Positions 1 through 6,327 of a DNA stretch of 6,736 nucleotides are shown here, piece after piece (position 1 is the stretch's first letter; each line of letters begins with the position of its first letter). The DNA is from Acetobacteraceae bacterium. GTDB lineage: Bacteria > Pseudomonadota > Alphaproteobacteria > Acetobacterales > Acetobacteraceae. Location: the NCBI GenBank assembly GCA_027323595.1, contig DAHWBL010000422.1, forward strand, positions 1-6,736. Reading direction: 5' to 3'. A program made the position numbers and the translations under genes. The notes under the pieces are model-generated. The model was not told the DNA's origin, made no database searches, and worked only from the letters and a program-made list of their open reading frames with translations.

Positions 1-21
1 GGGTGCGCGGGCTAAGCGCGG

Positions 22-1425
22 TCAGCCGCGCTGGCCGCTCACGTCGGCGCCGGCATCGTGCGGCAGGCGGGCGGCGAGCGGGGCGGAGAGCGCGGCGAAG
101 CTGCCCATCAGGGCGAAGACCAGGGTGAAATCGGTGAAATCGGGCAGGGGCTGGTGGCGCAGCGCGGTGAGCGCGGACAGCGCCGCGGCCGCCACCGCGA
201 TGCCCAAAGTGAGGGCGAATTGCTGGAAGGTGGCGTAGAAGCTGGCGCCGCCGCTCATCTGCGCGGGGGTGAGGTCGGCGTAGGCGATGGTGTTGTAGCC
301 GGTGAATTGCAGCGAGGAGACGAAGCCGCAGACCAGCAGCAGCGCGTAGATGACCGGCGCCGGCCAGTCCGGGCGGATCAGCCCGCAGGCGGCGAGCAGT
401 AGACCCGACAGCAGCCCGACCCACAGGAAGGTGCGGCGGAAGCCCAGCCGTCGCAGGAACGGGGCGGCGGTGGCCTTCATCAGCACCGCGCCGCCGGCGG
501 CGGCGAAGGTGATGAAGCCGGAGCGTTCGGCGCTGACGCCAAAGCCGATCTGCATCAGCATGGGCAGCAGGAACGGCAGCGAGCCGAAGCCGACGCGAAA
601 CAGCGTGCCCGAGACCACCGAGACCGCGAAGGTGCGCACCCGCATCAGCGCGGGGTCGAGCACCGGGCGGATGGTGGTGATGCGCGCGTGCAGCAGATAC
701 AGCGCGCCCGCCAGCACCCCGCCGCCGAGCACGAGGCCCGCCCAGCCGGCCGAGAGCTGGCCACGGCTGCCGGTCTCCAGCCCCAGCATCAGCAGGCACA
801 GCGCGGTGCCGGACAGCACGATGCCGCGCCAGTCGAACGGCGGGGCGGGCTCGCGCACCTCGGCGATGTAGCGCAGCACCGCCAGCAGCCCGATCAGCCC
901 GACCGGGATGTTGACGTAGAAAATCCAGCGCCAGGACAGGTTGGTGGTGATCCAGCCGCCGATCGGCGGGCCCAGCACCGGGCCGGCCATGCCGGGCACC
1001 AGCATCCAGGCGGTGTCGTCCACCAGTTCGCGCTTGGTGACGCTGCGCAGCATCACCAGCCTGCCGACCGGCACCATCAGCGCGCCGCCGATGCCCTGGA
1101 TGATGCGCGCGACCACCAGGCTCTCCAGGCTCCAGGCCTGGGCGCACAGCGCCGAACCGGCGATGAACAGGATGATCGCGCCGCAGAACACGCGGCGGCT
1201 GCCGAAGCGGTCGGCGACCTGGCCGGAGACCGGGATGAACACCGCCAGGCTCAGCAGATAGGCGGTGAGCGCGGTGGACATGTGCAGCACGTCGGCGCCG
1301 AGCGAGGCGGCCATGTCGGGCAGGGCGGTGGCGAGCACGGTGCCGTCGAGCTGTTCCATGAACAGGCCGGAGGCGACGATGAGCGCGACAAGACGCGGGC
1401 TGGCTCGGCGGGCGGGGACGGGCAT
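22..1425 (-). CDS. MFS transporter, DHA2 (14-TM) drug:proton antiporter-like
   Basis: A 467-residue inner-membrane permease of the major facilitator superfamily, predicted to move a small organic substrate in exchange for protons. Visible family signatures are the TM1 motif LDGTVLATALP (26-36, acidic D27), loop 2-3 motif A GQVADRFGSRR (68-78), TM4 motif B RIIQGIGGALMVP (107-119), antiporter motif C GPVLGPPIGG (148-157) and the DHA2 hallmark SWRWIFYVNIPVG (164-176). Hydrophobic stretches are compatible with about 14 helices, and the length is slightly below the usual 500 or so. The ATG start has no clear Shine-Dalgarno. It begins 19 bp after the stop of the FAD hydroxylase, so it is probably the last gene of the same operon and may export or import that enzyme's substrate or product. 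The motifs show the family but not the substrate. DHA2 members are usually exporters, so toxic aromatic efflux is as likely as uptake. Confidence 0.93.
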   Translation of the reverse strand: MPVPARRASPRLVALIVASGLFMEQLDGTVLATALPDMAASLGADVLHMSTALTAYLLSLAVFIPVSGQVADRFGSRRVFCGAIILFIAGSALCAQAWSLESLVVARIIQGIGGALMVPVGRLVMLRSVTKRELVDDTAWMLVPGMAGPVLGPPIGGWITTNLSWRWIFYVNIPVGLIGLLAVLRYIAEVREPAPPFDWRGIVLSGTALCLLMLGLETGSRGQLSAGWAGLVLGGGVLAGALYLLHARITTIRPVLDPALMRVRTFAVSVVSGTLFRVGFGSLPFLLPMLMQIGFGVSAERSGFITFAAAGGAVLMKATAAPFLRRLGFRRTFLWVGLLSGLLLAACGLIRPDWPAPVIYALLLVCGFVSSLQFTGYNTIAYADLTPAQMSGGASFYATFQQFALTLGIAVAAAALSALTALRHQPLPDFTDFTLVFALMGSFAALSAPLAARLPHDAGADVSGQRG

Positions 1426-1444
1426 GCGGCGCGGCGGCGGTGCG

Positions 1445-3079
1445 TCAGGCGGCCTGGTGCAGAGCCGGAGCCTGCGCGACGAGGCTCGCCTCCAGCATCG
1501 CCGCCAGCGCCCGGCCCTGGGCGGGCGCGCCCTGGGCGGTGATGACGGCGGCGACGTAGCGGTCCGGGCGCAGCAGGATGACCGCCTCGGGCGCGGCGCC
1601 GCCCAGGGCGCGCATCAGCGCGCCGGTGAGGTCGCGCACGATCGGGGTGGGGGTGGCGAAGCCGGTGGCGGCGAAGGCGATGCGGTCGGGCAGGACGGCG
1701 ATCACGCGGGCGGTGAACAGCGCCGGCAGGTGCGGCGCGACGGCGGCCCACAGCACCGCGGGGTCGGGCGCGCAGACCAGGGCGCAAAAGCCGGCGCCGA
1801 GCAGATCGTCGAGGCGACAGACGGTGCCGGGCGCGGTCTCCACGCGCGGCTGGGGGAACATCCGGCCGGGCAGTTCGGCGCCGGGCCCGTCGGCGCGCAG
1901 CAGGAAGCCGGCATCAAAGCGCGGGCGCGGCTTGTAGCGCATCTGCACCAGCCAGTCCTTCCAGGCCGGCACCAGCCCCATCGCGCGCACCGCGAGGCGG
2001 ATGAGGCCCGAGCGCAGGGTGCCGTGCGGCGAGATCAGCACGCCCAGATTGACGGCGAGCTGGATCATCGACCAGGCGTGATCGCGGCGTTCGAGCTGGT
2101 AGCTGTCGAGCAGGCCCGGCCCGATCTGTCCGCGCAGCACGGCGGCGAGCTTCCAGGCGAGGTTGGAGACGTCGCGGATGCCGGCGTTCATGCCCTGGCC
2201 GGCGAAGGGCGGGGTGAGGTGGGCGGCGTCGCCGCACAGGAACACCCGGCCGGCGCGCCAATGGTCGGCGATGCGGGCCTGGAAGGTGTAGACGACGCGG
2301 CGATCGATGGTGACGGACGGGTCGCCGCCATACCAGGCGATGAGTTCGCGGGCGCGGGCCTCGGTTTCCATCTCGGCGGGGTCCTCGCCGGGGCGCAGGC
2401 GGATTTCGTAGCGCCGGGTGCGGTCGGGGCCGGGCAATGACAGCGCCGGGCGGAACGGGTCCGAGAAGACGTGGGTGTGGCGGGTCGGGTCGGTGGTGGC
2501 GGAGGTGTCGAGGATGAGCCATTTCTCCTCGAAGCTGGAGCCGCCGAGGCTGGCGCCGATGGCGCGGCGGGTGCGGCTGCGGCCGCCGTCGCAGCCGATC
2601 AGGTAGCGGGCGCGCAGCTCGCGCCGCTCGCCGGCATGGTCGGTGGTGACGCTGACGCCCTGACCGTCGTCATGATGGTCGAGGATGGTGGTTTCGAATC
2701 GCAGCGCCACGCCGGGGCGGGCGCGCGCGCCCTCCGCCAGAGTGGCCTCCAGCACCGGCTGGCGGAAGGCGTTGCGCTTGGGCCAGCCGAATTCCTCGGC
2801 GAGCGGGTGTACCGCGGCGAACGGGCGGCGTTTGGGGTCGAGATAGATCGAGCCGTAGCCGGGCGCCATGCGGGCGATGGCCTGGTCGATCAGGCCGACC
2901 ATCTGCAGGGTGCGCAGGCTTTCATCGTCGATGGAGACGGCGCGGGGCTCATGCACGGTGGAGGGGTTCTGTTCGAGCACCAGCGTGTCGATGCCGTAGA
3001 GTCCGAGCAGGTTGGCCAGCGTGAGCCCGGCCGGGCCGGCGCCGGCGATGATCACCTCATGGTCGAACGGGCGGGTCAT
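1445..3079 (-). CDS. mhpA: MhpA-family FAD-dependent aromatic hydroxylase (3-(3-hydroxyphenyl)propionate hydroxylase-like)
   Basis: A 544-residue cytosolic class A flavoprotein monooxygenase, close in length to E. coli MhpA (about 554), which ortho-hydroxylates 3-(3-hydroxyphenyl)propionate or 3-hydroxycinnamate using NAD(P)H and O2. Motifs in order: Rossmann dinucleotide site IIAGAGPAG (10-18); RAVSIDDESLRTLQ (46-59); EFGWPKRNAFRQP (96-108), nearly identical to MhpA; DG motif YLIGCDGGRSRTRR (159-172); GD motif CGDAAHLTPPFAGQGMNAG (282-300); LERRDHAWSMI (329-339); MRYKPRPRF (380-388). The C-terminal thioredoxin-like domain (about 400-530) ends in LLRPDRYVAAV (502-512). The ATG overlaps the upstream pterin dehydratase stop as ATGA, which implies translational coupling. 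No ring-cleavage dioxygenase (MhpB) or hydrolase (MhpC) lies in the window. A complete catabolic pathway is therefore not shown, and the substrate may be another phenol. The family call is firm and the substrate is inferred. Confidence 0.92.
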   Translation of the reverse strand: MTRPFDHEVIIAGAGPAGLTLANLLGLYGIDTLVLEQNPSTVHEPRAVSIDDESLRTLQMVGLIDQAIARMAPGYGSIYLDPKRRPFAAVHPLAEEFGWPKRNAFRQPVLEATLAEGARARPGVALRFETTILDHHDDGQGVSVTTDHAGERRELRARYLIGCDGGRSRTRRAIGASLGGSSFEEKWLILDTSATTDPTRHTHVFSDPFRPALSLPGPDRTRRYEIRLRPGEDPAEMETEARARELIAWYGGDPSVTIDRRVVYTFQARIADHWRAGRVFLCGDAAHLTPPFAGQGMNAGIRDVSNLAWKLAAVLRGQIGPGLLDSYQLERRDHAWSMIQLAVNLGVLISPHGTLRSGLIRLAVRAMGLVPAWKDWLVQMRYKPRPRFDAGFLLRADGPGAELPGRMFPQPRVETAPGTVCRLDDLLGAGFCALVCAPDPAVLWAAVAPHLPALFTARVIAVLPDRIAFAATGFATPTPIVRDLTGALMRALGGAAPEAVILLRPDRYVAAVITAQGAPAQGRALAAMLEASLVAQAPALHQAA

Positions 3080-3372
3080 GGCGTGGCCAGCAGCGGCTCG
3101 ATGCGGGTGGCCAGATCGAGGTCGGCCGCGGTGATGCCGCCGGCGTCGTGGGTGGTGAGGGTGATGGCGAGGCTGGCGTAGGAGATGGCGAGGTCGGGGT
3201 GGTGGTCGGCGGCCTCGGCGAGGGCGGAGATGGCGTTCGCCAGGCGCATCGATTCGGTCCAGTTGGCGGTGCGGCGCAAGCGGGTGATGGCCGAGCCGGC
3301 GCGGCGCCAGGCCGGCAGGGCGCCGGCGAGGCGCTCGGCGATGGCGGCGTCGGGAAGCAGCTTGTTTGGCAT
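3076..3372 (-). CDS. phhB: Pterin-4a-carbinolamine dehydratase (4a-hydroxytetrahydrobiopterin dehydratase)
   Basis: A 98-residue cytosolic enzyme of the PCD/DCoH family, full length for bacteria. It dehydrates the 4a-carbinolamine formed when an aromatic amino acid hydroxylase oxidises tetrahydropterin, so the cofactor can be recycled. The signature is clear: W22 in the early segment, then EAADHHPDLAISY (53-65) with the catalytic pair H57-H58 and P59, a third conserved histidine H75 in THDAGG (74-79), and an acidic residue in the closing TAADLDLA (81-88). Its stop codon overlaps the hydroxylase start (ATGA), and it begins 18 bp after the regulator stop, so it is the second gene of the operon. 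No strong ribosome-binding site is visible. The usual partner, phenylalanine hydroxylase (PhhA), is absent here. The neighbouring hydroxylase uses FAD rather than pterin, which makes the pairing odd. Some family members are thought to act elsewhere, for example near molybdopterin metabolism. Confidence 0.93.
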   Translation of the reverse strand: MPNKLLPDAAIAERLAGALPAWRRAGSAITRLRRTANWTESMRLANAISALAEAADHHPDLAISYASLAITLTTHDAGGITAADLDLATRIEPLLATP

Positions 3373-3390
3373 GGGCTGGGTCGCCGCGGC

Positions 3391-4182
3391 TCAGACGCCG
3401 CCGGCGGCGTCCTCGAGGGCGGCGATGTTGCGGATGTGCACGCTGTTGGCGCCGTCGAGGCGGATCAGCCCGTCATTGCGCAGCCGGGTGAAGCCGCGGC
3501 TGACGGTTTCGATGGTGAGGCCGAGATAGTCGGCGATGTCGGCGCGGGTCATCGGCAGGTCGATCTGGTGGGCGGCGTGGCCGCAGGCAGAGCCGGCGCG
3601 GGCCTGGGCGAGCAGGAAGGAGGACAGCCGCTCACGCGCGGTTTTGCGGCCGAGCAGGAGCATCTGCTCCTGGGCGCTGACCAGTTCGTTGCGGGCGGTT
3701 TCGAGCAGGCGCTGTTCGAGGGCACGGAACTCGTCGAGCAGGCCGAGCATGCGCGAGCGCGGAAAGCGGCACATGGTCATCGGCCCGATCGCCTCGGCGC
3801 CGAAGGCGTAGGTGTCGGACACGGCGAGGCCGAGGAAATGGCCGCGCCCGGCGAAACCGGTGATCTGGCGGCGCCCGTCGGGCAGCAGCTTGAACAGCCG
3901 GGCGGTGCCGGAGGTGATGTTGAAGAAATGGGTGGCCGGGTCGCCCTCGGCGATGAAGCCCTGGCCGGGGGCGAGGGTGGCGGTGACGGCGGCGGCGGCC
4001 AGACGCGGCAGGCGGTCATCCTCGATGGCGTTGCAGACGCTGACCGAACGCGCGTCGCAATGCGCGCAGGGGTCGCCGAGGGCGCCGTCGGGGTGGATCA
4101 CGATCGGGCGGAAGCTGGTGGTTGCGGAGGCGCGGGCGGTCGGCATGGCGACGTCGGCGCGCATCGGACTGGTTTGTGCCAC
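3391..4182 (-). CDS. FNR/FixK-family Crp-type transcriptional regulator with Fe-S cysteines
   Basis: A 263-residue homodimeric DNA-binding regulator, predicted to sense oxygen through a [4Fe-4S] cluster. The N-terminal cysteines C39, C42 and C50 (PCAHCDARSVSVC) show the C-x2-C-x7-C spacing of alphaproteobacterial FnrN/FixK/FnrL proteins. C138 (MTMCRFPRSRM) sits where FNR has its fourth ligand. The cNMP-like beta roll spans about 60-140 (APGQGFIAEGD at 71-81; SGTARLFKLLPDGRRQI at 91-107), the dimerisation helix about 145-175, and the winged helix about 205-250. The recognition helix IETVSRGFTRL (224-234) keeps E225, S228 and R229, the FNR residues that read TTGAT-N4-ATCAA. The start is GTG, chosen because AGAGGGGG (4188-4195 on the complement) lies 5 nt upstream. 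ATG codons at 4164 and 4146 are alternatives and would keep all cysteines. It leads the minus-strand operon and diverges from a gene preceded by an FNR box. Confidence 0.93.
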   Translation of the reverse strand: MAQTSPMRADVAMPTARASATTSFRPIVIHPDGALGDPCAHCDARSVSVCNAIEDDRLPRLAAAAVTATLAPGQGFIAEGDPATHFFNITSGTARLFKLLPDGRRQITGFAGRGHFLGLAVSDTYAFGAEAIGPMTMCRFPRSRMLGLLDEFRALEQRLLETARNELVSAQEQMLLLGRKTARERLSSFLLAQARAGSACGHAAHQIDLPMTRADIADYLGLTIETVSRGFTRLRNDGLIRLDGANSVHIRNIAALEDAAGGV

Positions 4183-4187
4183 GGTGT

Positions 4188-4195
4188 CCCCCTCT
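4188..4195 (-). promoter_or_regulatory. Ribosome binding site fixing the GTG start of the FNR-like regulator
   Basis: On the minus strand the sequence reads AGAGGGGG, then five bases, then the GTG at 4182-4180. This is the clearest Shine-Dalgarno in the window, and it favours the GTG over the in-frame ATG codons at 4164 and 4146. Confidence 0.65.
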
Positions 4196-4281
4196 GGGCC
4201 TGCGCACGGTCGGTCGGAAGCGGCGGGCGCGGTGCCCGGGCTGGCCCCGGCCGGCGGCAGGTCGGCGGTGGAGTCCGGTTC

Positions 4282-4287
4282 CCTATA
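4282..4287 (-). promoter_or_regulatory. Candidate -10 element for the regulator-led operon
   Basis: The minus strand reads TATAGG (extended TGTATAGG) inside an AT-richer island (about 4283-4318) that stands out from the GC-rich surroundings. Transcription would start near 4275, leaving a leader of about 90 nt before the GTG. The best -35 at suitable spacing (TTTCAT, 4305-4310) is poor, as expected if an activator is needed. The FNR box centre would then lie about 93 bp upstream of the start, near a helical phase used by class I FNR sites. This is weak evidence based on eye inspection only. Confidence 0.25.
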
Positions 4288-4361
4288 CAGCCAAAGCGGC
4301 GATGATGAAATGTTTAATCCTGGCGGCGCCGCGGTGGCGCGACGCCCGGGATCATCGCGGC

Positions 4362-4375
4362 TTGACGTGGATCAA
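4362..4375. promoter_or_regulatory. FNR/FixK binding site (anaerobox)
   Basis: TTGACGTGGATCAA matches the FNR/FixK consensus TTGAT-N4-ATCAA at nine of ten defined positions, with near-perfect dyad symmetry. It lies in the 227-bp divergent region between the FNR-like regulator gene and the plus-strand GNAT-like gene. That regulator carries the E-x-x-S-R helix expected to bind this sequence. The centre (4368.5) is about 41 bp upstream of the 4410 start codon and about 186 bp upstream of the regulator's start codon. It may serve either gene or both. Activation in class II geometry (-41.5) would start transcription almost exactly at the 4410 ATG, giving a leaderless message. Binding itself is inferred. 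Confidence 0.75.
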
Positions 4376-4409
4376 CGCGCGCGCCGGGCTTGTGGGCGGA
4401 AATGCAACG

Positions 4410-4925
4410 ATGAGCCCGTCCGCCGAAAACGCCGCCGACAGCATCGAGATTCTGGTCGAGCCGATGCGCGTCGGCGACATCACGCTGGTCTGGCCGCTGG
4501 TGCGCGCCGCCGCGCCGACGCTGCGGATCAGCGCCTGGCAGCGCTATGCCCGCGCGCTCGCCGACCGTGAGGTGGCGCCCGGCGGGGCGGACGCGGGCAA
4601 GCAGGTGGTGCGGCGGCGGGGCATCATGCTGGCGCGGCGGCGCTCGCAGCGCTTTCCCTGCGGGCTGGTGTGTTACCAGGTGAAGCCGGACCTGCGTTTT
4701 GGCAGCGTGATGACCGCCGAGCATCTGATCGCCATCGATCTGGTGGACCCCAGGCCGGTGGTGCGCGCGCTGGTGGAGCATCTGGAGGCGGCCGGGCGCG
4801 CGATGGGGTGTGGCGCGGTGCGTTCGGTGGTGCATCGTGGCGGCGACGACATCACCTTCTCGCTGCTCGCCGCGGGGCTGCGGCCGGAGGGCACGACGCT
4901 GACCAAGAACATCGAGGCGCGTTGA
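4410..4925 (+). CDS. GNAT-like (N-acetyltransferase-fold) protein, degenerate, function unknown
   Basis: A 171-residue soluble protein whose layout resembles a GNAT acetyltransferase. It has a first strand and helix IEILVEPMRVGDITLVWPLV (12-31), a middle strand pair around GLVCYQVKPDLRFG (85-98), a core strand HLIAIDLVDP (105-114), then a long helix VVRALVEHLEAAGRAMG (117-133), a strand CGAVRSVVH (134-142) and the GLRPEG-type terminal turn (156-161). The acyl-CoA loop R/Q-x-x-G-x-G/A is not visible after the core strand (DPRPVV instead), so catalysis is doubtful. I chose the ATG at 4410, with weak SD GGCGGAA just upstream, because starting at the later ATG (4464) would remove the first strand. 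The reading frame is open upstream to 4122, but that part is Arg/Pro-rich and non-coding in character. An FNR box lies just upstream, suggesting oxygen-linked control. A 67-bp gap separates it from lysA. Fold assignment is tentative. Confidence 0.72.
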   Translation: MSPSAENAADSIEILVEPMRVGDITLVWPLVRAAAPTLRISAWQRYARALADREVAPGGADAGKQVVRRRGIMLARRRSQRFPCGLVCYQVKPDLRFGSVMTAEHLIAIDLVDPRPVVRALVEHLEAAGRAMGCGAVRSVVHRGGDDITFSLLAAGLRPEGTTLTKNIEAR

Positions 4926-4956
4926 GGCGGTTTTCGCCAGGTCGGTGAAACGCGCA

Positions 4957-4984
4957 TTGTTGAAGCCCGTCGCGACGGTATATC
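4957..4984 (+). promoter_or_regulatory. Candidate lysA promoter
   Basis: TTGTTG (4957-4962) and TATATC (4979-4984) are separated by 16 bp in the gap between the GNAT-like gene and lysA. The TATAT stretch is unusual in such GC-rich DNA. Transcription from it would start about 4991-4993, right at the preferred lysA ATG, so the message would be leaderless or nearly so. The -35 match is poor, and this is an inference from inspection. Confidence 0.35.
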
Positions 4985-4992
4985 GTGGCGTC

Positions 4993-6327
4993 ATGGCCGC
5001 ACGTCCACATGTTCCCACCGCGCCGGATCCGGGTTTTGCCGAGCTGATCGCGGCGCGACCGGCGCTGTCGATGCATCCGATGGACGGGCTGATGCTCGAA
5101 CAGGTGCCGCTCGCGGGGCTGGCGGCGGCGGTGGGCACGCCGCTGTGGGTGCTATCGGCGGGCACGCTGCGGCGGCGGCTGGCGGCGTTGCGCGGCGCGC
5201 TCGATGCGGCGTTGCCGGGCATGGTGGCGATCCATTACGCGATGAAGGCGAACGACCATCTGGCGGTGCTGCGCATCATGGCGGCCGGCGGCGCGGGGGC
5301 GGATGTGGTCAGCGGCGGCGAGTTGGCGCGCGCGCAGGCCGGCGGGATCAACCCGGCGGACATCGTGTTCTCCGGTGTGGGCAAGACGCGGGCGGAGATG
5401 GGCCAGGCGCTGGCTGACGGCGTGGGCATGATCAATGTGGAAAGTGCCGAGGAGCTGACGCGGCTGTCCGCGGTGGCGGTGGCGACCGGGCGGCGGGCGC
5501 GGATCGCGCTCAGGGTGAACCCCGATGTGGACGCGGCGACGCACGCCAAGATCACCACCGGGCTGGCCGAGAACAAGTTCGGCATCGCCTGGGCCGACGC
5601 GGCCGGGCTGTATGCGCATGCCGCCGGGCTGGCCGGGCTCGAACCGGTCGGGCTGGCGGTGCATATCGGCAGCCAGATTCTGTCGCTCGCGCCCTATCGT
5701 GCCGCCTATGCGCGGGTGGCCGGGCTGATCGGCGATCTGCGTGCGGCGGGGCAGGTGGTGCGGCATCTGGATTGCGGCGGCGGCCTGGGCATCGGCTATG
5801 ACGGCGCGGCGGAGTTGCCGGCGGCGGCGTTTGCCGGGGCGTTGCGCGCCGAGCTGGGCGGGCTGGGGTTGCGCCTGTCGGTGGAGCCGGGGCGCTGGCT
5901 GGTCGGGCCGGCGGGGCTGCTGCTGGCCAGCGTGATCCAGCCCAAGCGCGGCGTCGGCCGGCGCTTCGTGGTGCTGGACGCGGCGATGAACGATCTGCTG
6001 CGGCCGGCTTTGTATGACGCCTGGCATGGCATCGTGCCGGTGTCGGCGGTGGATGCGCTGGCGCCGGTGTCGGCGGCCGATGTGGTGGGGCCGGTGTGCG
6101 AATCGGGCGATATTTTCGCCCGCGCCCGCGCGCTGCCGGAACTGGCCGAGGGGGCGCTGGTGGCGCTGCTGGACGGCGGGGCCTACGGCGCGGTGATGAG
6201 CTCGGGCTACAACGCCCGCCCTGCGGCGGCGCAGGTGCTGGTGGATGGGTCGCGCTGGGCGGTGATCCGCCGGCGCCCGCCGGTGCAGAGCCTGTGGGCG
6301 GGCGATATCTGCCCGCCATGGCTGTGA
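4993..6327 (+). CDS. lysA: Diaminopimelate decarboxylase
   Basis: A 444-residue cytosolic PLP enzyme of the alanine racemase-like fold III group. It decarboxylates meso-2,6-diaminopimelate to L-lysine, the final step of the DAP pathway. Hallmarks: PLP lysine K85 in HYAMKAND (81-88); DVVSGGE (104-110) and FSGVGKT (126-132); RVNPDVDAATHAKITTG (174-190) and NKFGI (194-198); HIGSQ (224-228); glycine-rich phosphate-binding CGGGLGIGY (261-269); EPGR (298-301); AAMNDLLRPALYDAWH (330-345); the active-site cysteine C369 in CESGD (369-373); and PLP-contacting Y406 in SSGYNARP (403-410). The ATG at 4993 is preferred. A GTG at 4945 would add 16 residues, with Lys and Val unlike the rest of the protein, and would swallow the candidate promoter. 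Neither start has a good Shine-Dalgarno. The roughly 30-residue lead before the usual LysA beginning is full-length for some Alphaproteobacteria. The stop overlaps the next gene by 10 bp, indicating co-transcription. Confidence 0.96.
   Translation: MAARPHVPTAPDPGFAELIAARPALSMHPMDGLMLEQVPLAGLAAAVGTPLWVLSAGTLRRRLAALRGALDAALPGMVAIHYAMKANDHLAVLRIMAAGGAGADVVSGGELARAQAGGINPADIVFSGVGKTRAEMGQALADGVGMINVESAEELTRLSAVAVATGRRARIALRVNPDVDAATHAKITTGLAENKFGIAWADAAGLYAHAAGLAGLEPVGLAVHIGSQILSLAPYRAAYARVAGLIGDLRAAGQVVRHLDCGGGLGIGYDGAAELPAAAFAGALRAELGGLGLRLSVEPGRWLVGPAGLLLASVIQPKRGVGRRFVVLDAAMNDLLRPALYDAWHGIVPVSAVDALAPVSAADVVGPVCESGDIFARARALPELAEGALVALLDGGAYGAVMSSGYNARPAAAQVLVDGSRWAVIRRRPPVQSLWAGDICPPWL

Noticed and set aside
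1..21. In-frame TAA at 13-15 that could be the end of a convergent plus-strand gene.
   Set aside because: Only four codons are visible, so nothing supports a gene; any stop triplet would occur by chance.
1265..2440. A 391-codon open frame on the plus strand, opposite the hydroxylase and the start of the MFS gene.
   Set aside because: Translation is a low-complexity Gly/Ala/Arg/His/Gln-rich string with no recognisable motif; the opposite strand carries clear full-length families. It is an artefact of high GC, where stop codons are rare.
3148..4305. A 385-codon plus-strand frame opposite the regulator and the pterin dehydratase.
   Set aside because: Gly/Ala/Glu/Val-rich shadow with no domain signature; the minus strand encodes two recognisable proteins.
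4122..4409. Upstream extension of the GNAT-like frame, including a Met-Met-Lys start at about 4302.
   Set aside because: The extension runs through the FNR box and back into the regulator's coding region on the other strand; its Arg/Pro-rich translation looks non-coding. The 4302 start cannot be fully excluded.
4926..4938. Small hairpin GGCG-GTTTT-CGCC just after the GNAT-like stop.
   Set aside because: Only four base pairs and no T-run after the stem; too weak to call a terminator.
4926..4992. Possible lysine riboswitch or leader upstream of lysA.
   Set aside because: The gap is 67 bp, far too short for the lysine aptamer (well over 150 nt), and no matching structure is visible.
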